In this document: piece after piece, positions 27,780-36,954 of the stretch
Position numbering within the stretch: the first letter of the stretch is position 1
Layout of the letters: each line of letters begins with the position of its first letter
DNA from: JACDCA01 sp963810305
GTDB taxonomy: Bacteria > Acidobacteriota > Vicinamibacteria > Vicinamibacterales > 2-12-FULL-66-21
DNA: 64,000 nucleotides
Direction: 5' to 3'
NCBI GenBank assembly: GCA_963810305.1
Contig: CAWEMY010000013.1
Span: 1 to 64,000, forward strand
Notes under the pieces: generated by a model
The model's input: only the letters and a program-made list of their open reading frames with translations
Databases searched by the model: none
Told to the model about the DNA's origin: nothing
Program-made: the position numbers and the translations under genes

Positions 27780-30498
27780 ATGCTTCGCATTCTATCGTCA
27801 AAGACCACTCACACGGCGCGTGCCTCCGGCGTACTCCCGCTTCTTGCCGCGGCGGCCGCAGCCCTGGCCGCATGGCTCTCGCAGGGCAGCGTCATCTACT
27901 CAGGACCGGACGCAACTCGGATGGCACTGCTGCCGCTGTCGCCGGCGGCGATCATCCTCTCGACTCTTGTCGGCGTCGCGATCTACTGGGTGATCCGGGC
28001 CGGCGCGAGCCCCGTGCCGCTGTCGCTGCTCGGGTTGATCGCACTCGCCTGGATACCGGGTCGGCTGCCTGCAGCGTTCGCGCTATGGACAGGCCCGATG
28101 TCCCTCCTGGTGTGGCTTGCGGTGGCGCTCTGCATGCTGGCGAGCATGAAAAAGGGGACAGCCTTCTTTTCCGACGCAGAAAAGGTGGCCGTCCCCCTCT
28201 CACGTGACAGACCGGCGCTTGCGGCAGGGCTGATCACCGTTCTCCTCGGTGGATTTTCAGCATGGCAAGTCGCGCCGTCAGTGCCGGCCGGCGATGAACC
28301 TCACTATCTGGTCATTACCCAGAGCCTTCTGAAAGACGGCGATCTCCGCATCGAGAACAATCACCGGCAGCGTGACTATCGCGCCTACATGGATGGAGAC
28401 ATTCCACCGGACTTCCGCGTCCGCGGCCGCAATCGCGAGATCTATTCGATCCATGCGCCAGGCGTCTCCGCGCTCGTCGCACCGGCATTCGCTGTTGGCG
28501 GGTACTACGGTGTCGTCCTCTTTCTTCTGATTCTTTCCGGCATCACCGGCGCGCTAGCCTGGCATCTTGCCTTTCTCGTCACCGGGCGAATGGCTGCGGC
28601 GTGGTTCGGGTGGGCGTCGGTCGTCCTGTCGGCGACGTTCCTCTTTCACACCTTTACCGTGTATCCCGATGGCCCGGGAGCACTCGCGGTGCTGACTGGC
28701 GTCTGGGGGGTACTGCGGACCGAACGCGAAGCCGAGGCGCGAAGCGAAGCGGTCACGCCATGGTTTCTGCACGGCGCCGCGCTGGCAACGCTGCCCTGGA
28801 TGCACACACGCTTTGCGGTCCTCGCCGCGGGGCTGGCGGCGCTGATACTGCTGCGACTCGGGCGGACGCCGAATGCGCTGGCGAAAGCGGGCGCGCTCGT
28901 CATGGTTCCCGTCGTCAGTGCGCTGTGCTGGATCGGCTACTTCGTGAAGATCTACGGCACCGCGGATCCGGCGGCGCCTTACGGCGGGGAACCGGGGTCA
29001 TTTGCCTTCGTCCCAGACGGGCTCGCTGGGTTGCTCTTCGATCAACGCTTCGGGCTGCTGGCCTACGCTCCAGTCGTCCTCGTCGCATTCGCCGGGATCG
29101 GCGTGATGCTCTCGCGGCGCGAGTGGCGCCGCCACGCCGTCGAGCTCCTGTTCGTCGTGCTTCCGTATCTGCTGCTCGTCACCTACGTCGCCATGTGGTG
29201 GGGCGGCTCCAGTGCGCCGGCGCGTTTCTTCATGCCCGTTCTGCCGTGGATGGCCATCCCAGCAGCCGTGGCGTGGGTCGTGCTGAGAAGCCGGACCAGC
29301 CGGGCGGTCGCGGTTGCGTCGCTCGCCTTCACCCTCTTTGCGTCGTCAACGCTGGTGCTGGTGGACGATGGGCGTCTCGCGTTCAACGTGAGGGAAGCGC
29401 ACGCGAGATGGCTCGAATGGCTGAACGGCAGCGTCGATCTGCCGCGAGGGTTGCCGATCTGGTGGCGCGAACGTGAGACGCCGCTGTTTCGTGGGATCGC
29501 GATCTGGTCGGCGACAGCGGCGGCAGGGTGGTTCGTCGTACGCAGACTGGCGCGGATCACCGCGTTTGCCGACCGTGCCCGGTTCACGACAGCCGTCGTG
29601 GCGGTCTGCGCTGGAGCCTGCGGGACGGCGCTCTCGATCACTTGGGCGTTCGAAGGCGTCAGTGGGCGGTCGCCGGCGCCAGGTCAGTTACACGCTCTGC
29701 GCCGTCTCTCGAACGAACCTCGGCTTCTGGCGCTCGACCTCACACACGCGCGCCGATTGACCCGGGAGCGTGCGGCTGGCGAAATGCGCGTCGAGCCGGC
29801 TTTTTCATCCCTGCCGGGCGGCGCCGGTCGAAACGACCGTCCGCTGTTCGCAGTCGGGGGAGTGCCGGCCGGAGAATACCGGCTGCGCTTCTCGATGCAG
29901 CGCGCTCGAGGGATGGATCATGGTGGGCATCGGTCGCGATCAGTTCGCATTGCGGACGCAGCCGCTGGCCGACTCGCGCGAGCCGATCGTTCTCCGTTTT
30001 CCGGTGGACGTTCGCGCAATCATGGTGCGGGTGGATGAAGACGCGCGGCGCAACGTCCAGGGGATGACGATCGAACCCGTTCGGATCGTTCCGCCCTCGG
30101 ATCGGCTGACGGCCGACTACGCGCGCCGGGCAGTTCATTATCCAGGAGCCATCGCGTACTTCATGGACGAGCGGAGTTTTCCCGAGCCGGAGGCCTTCTG
30201 GGTCGGTGGGGCGCGCGAGACCTCGGTGGTCCTTCAGCCGGATGAACCGTCAGGCACGGCGAGGCTGCAGCTCAGAAATGGGGCAGTGGAGAACACCGTC
30301 ATGGTGCAGGCCGGCGGCTGGCGCGATGCTCTGCGCCTCGGGCCGGGTGAGGAGCGTCAGATCCAGATCCCCCTCGATCACGCCCGCGGGGCGACGCTTC
30401 TCCGGTTCACGACGACGGCCGGATTCCGTCCGTCGGAAGTCGACCCCACCAGCCGTGACGACAGGTTCCTTGGTGTCTGGGTGAAGATAGTGAACTGA
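27780..30498 (+). CDS. Large GT-C-like membrane protein, frame broken
   Basis: One extra base near 29910 splits the gene; repaired it encodes about 905 residues. There are roughly a dozen membrane segments in residues 1-620 with a first large loop starting VPAGDEPHYLVITQSLLKDGDL, whose Asp-Glu-Pro-His resembles the catalytic loop of PMT/ArnT-type GT-C glycosyltransferases. The C-terminal 280 residues are soluble and beta-rich. It starts at TTG or ATG close to 27780 and is divergent from the preceding membrane protein. The partner genes suggest envelope glycan modification. The sugar is not predictable. Confidence 0.7.
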
Positions 30499-30502
30499 CG
30501 CA

Positions 30503-30574
30503 GTCAACTCCTAACCTCTAACTCCTAACTCCTAAACTCTTTTAGAAGTTAGAAGTTAGAAGTTAGAAGTTGAC
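30503..30574. repeat. Heptamer-period hairpin (AACTCCT / AGAAGTT)
   Basis: The left arm is four to five units of the type CTAACTC, the right arm four units of AGAAGTT; the ends GTCAACT and AGTTGAC are perfect inverses, with a short TTTT-containing turn. It lies between convergent stop codons (30498 and 30579) and could act as a two-way terminator. Confidence 0.85.
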
Positions 30575-30578
30575 ATCG

Positions 30579-31406
30579 TCAGAACCTGACGACGCCGCCG
30601 AAATACAGACCTTTGAGCGAAAGGTTGCCTTCGTCTTCGTCCTCGATGAAATAGAAGACTTCAAACGAGCGGTAGCCGAGCTGCGCGCCGAAAGTGTCAG
30701 TGAAATTGATCGAACCGTAGAGGTCGAAGTCGATGTAGTGCGCCTTGTAGTCCTCACTGATGCGGTCGGGCAGCTTGAAGCCGCTGATTTCGCCGGTGAT
30801 CGAGATGTTCGGGACGACATACACCCGGCCGATGGCGCCGATGGAGGGAATCGGGGCCCGCGCGCGGGCGAACTCCTCGAGGCCGAGGGCGTTCTGCCTC
30901 AGCGTCGCCTCGACATCGGTGTACTTCGCCTCGAGCAGAATCCCGAAGAACCCGCGATCGTGGTAGAACATGTCCCACTCGTATCCGAACCGGTAGGCCT
31001 TCCACTTGAGCGAGGCCTCCACCGGCAGCGCGACGATGAATTCCTGGCCGTTGAAGACGATCGGCCGCCGCAGCACCGCGTCCGGCTCATCGAAGCTGAT
31101 CGGGGTGTACTCGAAGCGGAACTTGTGCTTCTTCCCGGGTCGTAATACGGCCTTGATCTGGCCGAATTGCTGATTGTCGAACCCGAAATCCTCCACGAAA
31201 TCGATCGTCGTGCCGATCCGCGCCTGGGTCAGCGCTTCGCTGCGAACGACCATGTCGGGTGTCGGTCTCCACAGGAATCCACCGAACTCGACGTGGTAGT
31301 TCTCGCCGGTGGCGCGGCCCGACGTGCCGCTCGGGTACTGGGCCTGCGCCGGCGCGGCCGCCAGCATCGCGAGACAGAACACGGACAAAGGTACGCGCAT
31401 GCGCAT
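30579..31406 (-). CDS. Outer-membrane beta-barrel protein
   Basis: The 275-residue product starts at ATG 31406 and has a signal peptide ending near APAQAQ. The mature part alternates polar and aromatic residues in strand-length segments (KFRFEYTPISFDEP, RFGYEWDMFYHDRGFFGIL, GYRSFEVFYFIEDE) and ends with Phe (YFGGVVRF), the outer-membrane insertion signal. It contains GFDNQQFGQIKAVL near residue 70. I do not recognise a transport function; it may be a small porin-like or structural barrel. It is transcribed divergently from the ABC gene at 31516 and convergently to the GT-C gene. Confidence 0.75.
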   Translation of the reverse strand: MRMRVPLSVFCLAMLAAAPAQAQYPSGTSGRATGENYHVEFGGFLWRPTPDMVVRSEALTQARIGTTIDFVEDFGFDNQQFGQIKAVLRPGKKHKFRFEYTPISFDEPDAVLRRPIVFNGQEFIVALPVEASLKWKAYRFGYEWDMFYHDRGFFGILLEAKYTDVEATLRQNALGLEEFARARAPIPSIGAIGRVYVVPNISITGEISGFKLPDRISEDYKAHYIDFDLYGSINFTDTFGAQLGYRSFEVFYFIEDEDEGNLSLKGLYFGGVVRF

Positions 31407-31515
31407 CAAACTTTCTCGCCCCGGTAGGGAAATCACGAACAGAATGCCCCTGCGAGAGGGGCCGGGCGCCTGCTGGGAAAGGCGACGCACAGGATAGCAC
31501 ATATACTGCGGATAG

Positions 31516-33393
31516 ATGGGGCTCTTCGACTCGCTGCGCTCGCCAACCACGGGCGCGGCGTTGCGGCGGCTGCTGCCTTTCGTTCTTCGATACCGTCAGC
31601 AGTTCTTCTTCGGTCTTCTCTGCGTAGTACTCACCACGGCCATTCAGCTGCTTCCGCCGTGGGTGCTGAAGTACGCCGTCGACGATCTGACCACCGCGGT
31701 GACGGTATCCAAGCTGCTGCTGTACGCGGGACTGATCCTCGTCATCGCCTGCACCGGCGCGTTTTTTCGCTTCTGGATGCGGCGGGTGCTGATCGGAGCG
31801 TCGCGCCGTATCGAGTACGACATCCGGAACGCTTTCTTCGCGAACCTGCAGCGCATGCCGCTCGGCTATTACCAGACGCGCCGCACTGGTGACTTGATGT
31901 CCCGCGCGACCAACGACCTCAATGCCGTGCGCATGATGATCGGTCCCGCGGTGATGTACTCGGCGAATACGGTTCTGGTGTTCGTGGTAGCGATTCTCGT
32001 CATGCTGTCGATCGATGCCCGCCTGACTCTGATCGCGCTGCTGCCCCTGCCGCTCGTCTCGTTGAGCGTGTGGTACTTCGGCAAGGCAATTCACGAGCGG
32101 TTCGAGGCCATTCAGGCACAACTGTCCGAATTGAGCGCCGTCGTCCAGGAGAACCTCGCCGGAGTCCGCGTCGTGCGCGCCTACACACAGGAGGCGCACG
32201 AAATCGAACGGTTCCGCAACGCCAATGTGGAATATGTGTCGAGAAATCGCCGGCTCATAGGGCTCCAGGGGATGTTCTATCCGAGCATGACGTTCTTTCT
32301 CGGGATTGGCGCGCTGCTGGTGTTATGGGTGGGAGGTCAGGAAGTCATCCGCGGGCGCATCACGCTCGGCGAATTCTTCGCATTCAATTCATATCTGGCG
32401 CTGCTGGCGTGGCCGATGATCGCATTCGGATGGGTCACCAACATCCTGCAGCGCGGCATGGCGTCCTGGGGACGGATGCTGGAAATCATGGACGCGGTGC
32501 CGGCGATCAGCGATGCCGCGGTCACCGAACGCGGGAAGTCAGCTCCACTGACCGGGGCGATCAAGATCCGCGACCTCACGTTCACATATCCTGGCGCGGC
32601 CGCCCCGGTCCTTCGTGACATCTCGTTCGACATTCCGGCCGGATCGACGGCGGCACTGATCGGTGCGACCGGATCCGGCAAGTCCACGCTGCTCAGCCTC
32701 TTGCCGCGCCTGCACGAGCCGCCGCCGGGCACCGTCCTGATCGACGGCATCGACGTTCGCGAGATTCCCCTCGAGCGGTTGCGTGGCGCGATCGGATTCG
32801 TTCCGCAGGAGGCGTTCCTGTTTTCAGATTCGCTGGCGGGGAATATTCAGTTTGCCGGAGAAGGCCGGCTGAAGCCGGCCTCTACCGACGCAGGCCGCCT
32901 GAAGGCGGCCTCTACCGACCCAGGCCGCCTGAAGGCGGCCTCTACCGAAGGGGTTGAGCCGGCCCAGGATCGGATGATTCATGCCGCGGCTGTCGCACGG
33001 CTCGACAAGGACGTCGAGGAATTCCCCAAGGCCTACGACACCATCATTGGCGAGCGGGGCATCACGCTCTCCGGCGGGCAGAAACAGCGCACCGCGATCG
33101 CGCGGGCCGTCTTTGCCGACCCTCGCATTCTCGTGCTGGACGATGCGTTGTCGGCGGTAGATACGTATACGGAGGACGAGATCCTCTCGAGGTTACGCGG
33201 CGTGATGCGCGAGCGGACGTCGCTCATCGTCGCTCACCGCGTGTCGACAGTTCGGCATGCGGATCAGATCTTCGTACTCGACGCCGGTCGCATCGTCGAA
33301 CGCGGCAGCCACGACGCGCTGGTCGCGCGCGGTGGGCTGTACGCCGCCCTGTATCGGAAGCAGCTGCTCGAGGAGGAGCTCGAGGCGAGCTAG
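31516..33393 (+). CDS. MsbA-type ABC exporter half, with repeat insertion
   Basis: The 625-residue protein has an N-terminal six-helix transmembrane domain (residues about 1-320) and a nucleotide-binding domain with Walker A (IGATGSGKST), Q loop (VPQEAFLF), signature LSGGQ, Walker B (ILVLDDALS) and H loop (IVAHRV). Between the Q loop and the signature lies an extra segment of about 30 residues, read as three repeats GRLKxASTx, encoded by the palindromic repeat at 32861-32950. The insertion keeps the frame. It is followed after one base by the second ABC gene, so the two probably form a heterodimer. The substrate may be lipid or drug. Confidence 0.9.
   Translation: MGLFDSLRSPTTGAALRRLLPFVLRYRQQFFFGLLCVVLTTAIQLLPPWVLKYAVDDLTTAVTVSKLLLYAGLILVIACTGAFFRFWMRRVLIGASRRIEYDIRNAFFANLQRMPLGYYQTRRTGDLMSRATNDLNAVRMMIGPAVMYSANTVLVFVVAILVMLSIDARLTLIALLPLPLVSLSVWYFGKAIHERFEAIQAQLSELSAVVQENLAGVRVVRAYTQEAHEIERFRNANVEYVSRNRRLIGLQGMFYPSMTFFLGIGALLVLWVGGQEVIRGRITLGEFFAFNSYLALLAWPMIAFGWVTNILQRGMASWGRMLEIMDAVPAISDAAVTERGKSAPLTGAIKIRDLTFTYPGAAAPVLRDISFDIPAGSTAALIGATGSGKSTLLSLLPRLHEPPPGTVLIDGIDVREIPLERLRGAIGFVPQEAFLFSDSLAGNIQFAGEGRLKPASTDAGRLKAASTDPGRLKAASTEGVEPAQDRMIHAAAVARLDKDVEEFPKAYDTIIGERGITLSGGQKQRTAIARAVFADPRILVLDDALSAVDTYTEDEILSRLRGVMRERTSLIVAHRVSTVRHADQIFVLDAGRIVERGSHDALVARGGLYAALYRKQLLEEELEAS
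32861..32950. repeat. Three 30-bp palindromic units inside ABC gene
   Basis: Three tandem 30-base units share the form GGCCGGCTGAAGCCGGCC or GGCCGCCTGAAGGCGGCC, each followed by TCTACCGA. The 30-base period adds ten codons per unit, so the ABC reading frame is kept. The same palindrome plus tail occurs twice beside pheT (39541-39600). Confidence 0.9.
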
Positions 33394-33394
33394 C

Positions 33395-35259
33395 ATGCAC
33401 GACGAAGAAGTACTCGGGAAAGCGTACGACGCGCGGCTGATGCGCCGGCTGCTCGAGTACCTCCGGCCGTACTGGCGCCAGGTGCTCGTCGCGCTGGCGG
33501 CGATCGTGTCATCGTCGGTCCTGCAGCTCGCGCAGCCGTACCTGATGAAAGTCGCTATCGACGACTACATCGCCGTCCGCAACCTCCAGGGCCTCGAGAT
33601 GCTCGCCGCGGTCTACGTCGCGGTGCTGGTCGCGGGCTTCGCGCTGGAATACATCCAGACGTGGACGCTCCAGATGACCGGTCAGAGGATCATGTTCGAC
33701 ATGCGCATGCAGATCTACGGGCACCTGCAGCGCCTCGACGTGCAGTATTACGACCGCAATCCGGTCGGGCGTCTGATGACCCGCGTGACGACCGACGTCG
33801 ACGTCCTCAACGAGCTGTTCACCGCCGGGGTCGTATCGGTCTTCGGCGACGTCTTTCTGCTGATCGGCATCATGACGGCGCTGGCGATCATGGATTGGCG
33901 CCTGGCCCTGGTGGCATTCACAGTGCTCCCGCTGATCGCGCTGGTCACCCAGTGGTTCCGCCGGAACGTACGGGAGTCGTATCGCAGCGTTCGCACCTGG
34001 ATCGCGCGGATCAATTCATTCCTCCAGGAACACATCACCGGAATGTCCACCGTGCAGCTGTTCCGCCGGGAGCCGCGGAGCTTCGAGGCGTTCGACCAGA
34101 CGAACCGCGGCCATCGTGACGCGAACATCGATTCGATTTACTACTACGCCGTCTTCTATCCGGCAATCGAAGTCATCGGCGCACTCTCGACGGCGATGAT
34201 CATCTGGTTCGGCGGACAGTGGGTGCTCGAGGGCACGCTGACTCTCGGTTCCTTCCTGGCTTTTCTGCTGTACTCGCAGCGTTTCTATCGGCCGATCAGC
34301 GACCTCTCGGAGAAATTCAACATCCTCCAGGCCGCAATGGCGTCGAGCGAACGCATCTTCAAACTGCTCGACACCGAGGTGAGAATCGAGTCGGGACGCG
34401 GGGTGCGGGATGCGGAACGCGAAACCCACTCCGTGTCCTCCGTCGCGCATCCCGCACACCCGCATCCCGCACCCCGCATCCCGCACCCCGCATTCCGGCC
34501 ACATCGTGTTCGACGACGTGTCGTTCGCTTACAACGGGACCGACTTCGTCTTGAAGAACGTGTCGTTCGAAGTGAAACCGGGCGAACGCGTCGGGATCGT
34601 CGGCGCCACCGGCGCCGGTAAGTCCACGATCATCAACCTGCTGCTTCGGTTCTACGAGGTCACCGGCGGGCGTATTCTCGTCGACGGCCACGACATCCGT
34701 GAGATGAATCTGCGCGAGTTGCGGAGGCTCTTCAGCCTCGTGCTCCAGGATGTGCACCTCTTTTCGGGAACCATCGCCTCGAACATTCGGCTCGGGGAGT
34801 CGTCCATCACCGATGAAGCGGTGCGTGGCGCCGCCAGGGCGGTCCACGCGGCCGCGTTCGTGGACGCTCTGCCCGGACGGTTATGACACTGCCGTCGCCG
34901 AACGCGGCGCGACGCTATCGGTCGGGCAGAAACAGCTGCTGTCGTTCGCGCGCGCCCTCGCCTTCGATCCACGCATTCTCGTCCTCGACGAAGCCACATC
35001 GAGCGTGGATACGGAAACCGAGATACTGATCAGGGACGCGTTACGGGCGCTGATGGCCGGGCGCACGACGATCGCGATCGCGCACCGGCTGTCGACGATC
35101 CAGGATATGGACAAGATCCTGGTGCTGCACCACGGGCAGTTGCGCGAATCGGGCACCCATCAGGAGTTGCTCGCGCAGCGCGGGATCTACTACAAGCTGT
35201 TCGAATTGCAGTACCGGGATGAGTTGGCTCCGAATACCCGACTCCCTGTTTCCAAATGA
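33395..35259 (+). CDS. MsbA-type ABC exporter half, frame broken
   Basis: Starting one base after the previous stop, this gene encodes about 620 residues once two inserted bases are removed. The transmembrane half is intact; the ATP-binding half carries VGATGAGKST, LVLQDVHLF, a VGQK-type signature (LSVGQKQ), ILVLDEATSSVD and IAHRLST. In the linker between the halves (34393-34498) lies a heptamer repeat in coding sequence, and the first frame break falls there; the second is at about 34868 in CCCGG. The signature reads LSVGQ rather than LSGGQ, a usual degenerate form. It is probably the second subunit of a heterodimer. Confidence 0.88.
34393..34498. repeat. Heptamer-period inverted repeat inside ABC gene
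   Basis: Left arm 34393-34427 is GGGACGC, GGGGTGC, GGGATGC, GGAACGC and a degraded unit; the right arm (about 34447-34498) consists of GCATCCC and GCACCCC units, the inverse. One unit has eight bases, which shifts the reading frame by one, so the frame break here could be real. The same units occur at 51130-51164. Confidence 0.9.
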
Positions 35260-35287
35260 ATGGACTTGCACCCCTGGGAGTGGGAAG

Positions 35288-35809
35288 TTACCCTCCGCCA
35301 GACGCGGGCACTTCGCGCCTTTGTTCCCGCTGCCGGAACAAGCGGTCTACCAGCGACGGTTTGCTGGCCTGCGGGCTCCATCCAAGCCGAAGGACCGTCA
35401 GGCTGATGGCCCGACGCCCGAGCTGAAGGGCGTCGTTGCAGCTCCACAGGTAGATATCGACGTGGCGGCCCTGGACCTTCGGTCCCGTGTCCATCACCGT
35501 GTAGATCCCGTCGTACCGATCGGCCAGCTTGTCTACCCGAACGACGGATCCAACCGGCAACAGCTGTGGATCGGCCGCAGCGATACCAGGACGCACGTTG
35601 ACCCCTGATGCCGTCATCGTGCCCTTGCAGTAAGCGGTCGCAGTGAAGCGCAGGCGAGATCCCGCCTCGGGCTGGCCGGCGTCAGCCATTCCGCGGATGT
35701 GGATGAACGGGCGAGAGTCGAGGATGCTCACCTCGAAGAGATAAGCAAACGCCAGAACCGCAAACGCGGTTACAAGCATTTTCCGCCCGGCCGACTTGGA
35801 AAGAAACAT
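35288..35809 (-). CDS. 3D-domain cell-wall protein
   Basis: From ATG 35809 the product has 173 residues: one N-terminal membrane segment (LVTAFAVLAFAYLF) then a 3D domain at about 45-150. Recognisable features are ATAYCKGTMTASG, then AADPQLLPVGSVVRV, and the Asp-rich VMDTGPKVQGRHVDIYL, in which the conserved Asp residues of the double-psi beta-barrel lie. The 3D domain is shared by MltA lytic transglycosylases and resuscitation-type factors and is presumed to act on peptidoglycan. A sigma-70-like promoter lies just upstream. The longer open frame to a TTG at 35869 would run through that promoter. Confidence 0.8.
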   Translation of the reverse strand: MFLSKSAGRKMLVTAFAVLAFAYLFEVSILDSRPFIHIRGMADAGQPEAGSRLRFTATAYCKGTMTASGVNVRPGIAAADPQLLPVGSVVRVDKLADRYDGIYTVMDTGPKVQGRHVDIYLWSCNDALQLGRRAISLTVLRLGWSPQASKPSLVDRLFRQREQRREVPASGGG

Positions 35810-35840
35810 CAGCGGCTTTGCGAACCCGGGGGGCAGCTCC

Positions 35841-35869
35841 ACTATAGCGACTGGGGCCCCGAAGGTCAA
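35841..35869 (-). promoter_or_regulatory. Sigma-70 promoter of the 3D-domain gene
   Basis: On the minus strand TTGACC (35869-35864) and TATAGT (35846-35841) stand 17 bases apart, five of six matches each to -35 and -10 hexamers. Transcription would start near 35834, about 25 bases before the ATG at 35809. This decides the start over the longer frame beginning with TTG. Confidence 0.65.
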
Positions 35870-35929
35870 ACGGGCCCGCCGCTGCTGACAAGCAATAAGT
35901 GCAATGAGATGAATTGTTTACGGGTGAAG

Positions 35930-36946
35930 CTACAGGTGCGTAAAACCCGCAGGCACCTCGTCGATCCGTCCATCGGCCGCGACGACGACCGCAGGGTCCT
36001 TCGTCAGCTCACCAATCCGGGTGACCGGCACCCCCCGGGTCTCCCTGATGACCCCCCGAAGCCGGCCGCCTGCCTTCGGCCTGACCGTGAAGAGCAGCTC
36101 GTAGTCGTCCCCGCCAGTCATCGCGCAGCTCACGGCGTCTTGTCCGTGCTCGGAGAACCACAGTCTGGCCGCGGGATGGATCGGCAAAGCCGCGGCGTCG
36201 ATCGATGCGCCTGTGCCGCTCGCGTCGGCGATTTGCCGGACCGCATCCGCCAACCCGTCGCTCAGGTCCACGCAGGCGGAAGCCGCCCTCGTCCGGCCGA
36301 GGATCGCGCCTATCCTTAACCGCGGTTCGGGACGACGGTGGCGCCGGACGCATTCGGCGAGTTCACCCGGCGCGGACTCACCGGCCAGTTGCGCGGCGGA
36401 ACGTCCCGCCGCGTCTCGCAACCACTCCAACCCGGCTGCGGCTGCTCCAATGGCTCCCGTGACGTAGAGAGTGTCGCCCGGTCGCCCTCCCGATCGGGTG
36501 AGTATCCTGCGCGGCCGTACGTGCCCGGTCATGGCGACGTCCACGATCAATGGGCCAGGCGAGCGCGTGATGTTCCCGCCGACGATGTGCAGGCGGGCGA
36601 GCGCCGCCATTTCCAGGGCGCCATCGAGCAACGAATCGATCTCCTCCATCAGCGTGCCGGCGGGCAGCATCAGGGAAAGGAGAGCGAGGGCCGGCGTGCC
36701 CCCCATCGCCGCCACATCGCTGGCGTTGACGGCGATTGCTTTGTAGCCGACATCCTCGAGGGAAGAAAACCGCCGTTCGAAGTGGATCCCTTCGACGAGC
36801 GCGTCAGTGGTAAGAACCTGCAGCGCCCCTCTCTCAGGCGCCGCGACCGCGGCATCGTCTCCGACACCGACGATCAGCGATGCAGGGGGAGGCGGGAGCC
36901 GGCGCCGGATGTGGGCGACGATCGCACGTTCACCCGGCGGTGTCAC
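35930..36946 (-). CDS. thiL: Thiamine-monophosphate kinase
   Basis: The 338-residue product phosphorylates thiamine monophosphate to the pyrophosphate, the last step of thiamine biosynthesis. Family features are VGVGDDAAV near residue 28, TTDALVEGIHF, the YKAIAVNASDVAAMGG segment that binds ATP and magnesium, and CVDLSDGLADAV and MTGGDDYELLFT in the second half. The start is GTG at 36946. It lies eight bases downstream of rny on the same strand and is probably read with it. No TPP riboswitch is seen. Confidence 0.93.
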   Translation of the reverse strand: MTPPGERAIVAHIRRRLPPPPASLIVGVGDDAAVAAPERGALQVLTTDALVEGIHFERRFSSLEDVGYKAIAVNASDVAAMGGTPALALLSLMLPAGTLMEEIDSLLDGALEMAALARLHIVGGNITRSPGPLIVDVAMTGHVRPRRILTRSGGRPGDTLYVTGAIGAAAAGLEWLRDAAGRSAAQLAGESAPGELAECVRRHRRPEPRLRIGAILGRTRAASACVDLSDGLADAVRQIADASGTGASIDAAALPIHPAARLWFSEHGQDAVSCAMTGGDDYELLFTVRPKAGGRLRGVIRETRGVPVTRIGELTKDPAVVVAADGRIDEVPAGFTHL

Positions 36947-36954
36947 CGGTGGGG

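Noticed and set aside
34393..34498. CRISPR array at the heptamer repeat
   Set aside because: Units are seven bases without spacers; arms are inverted copies.
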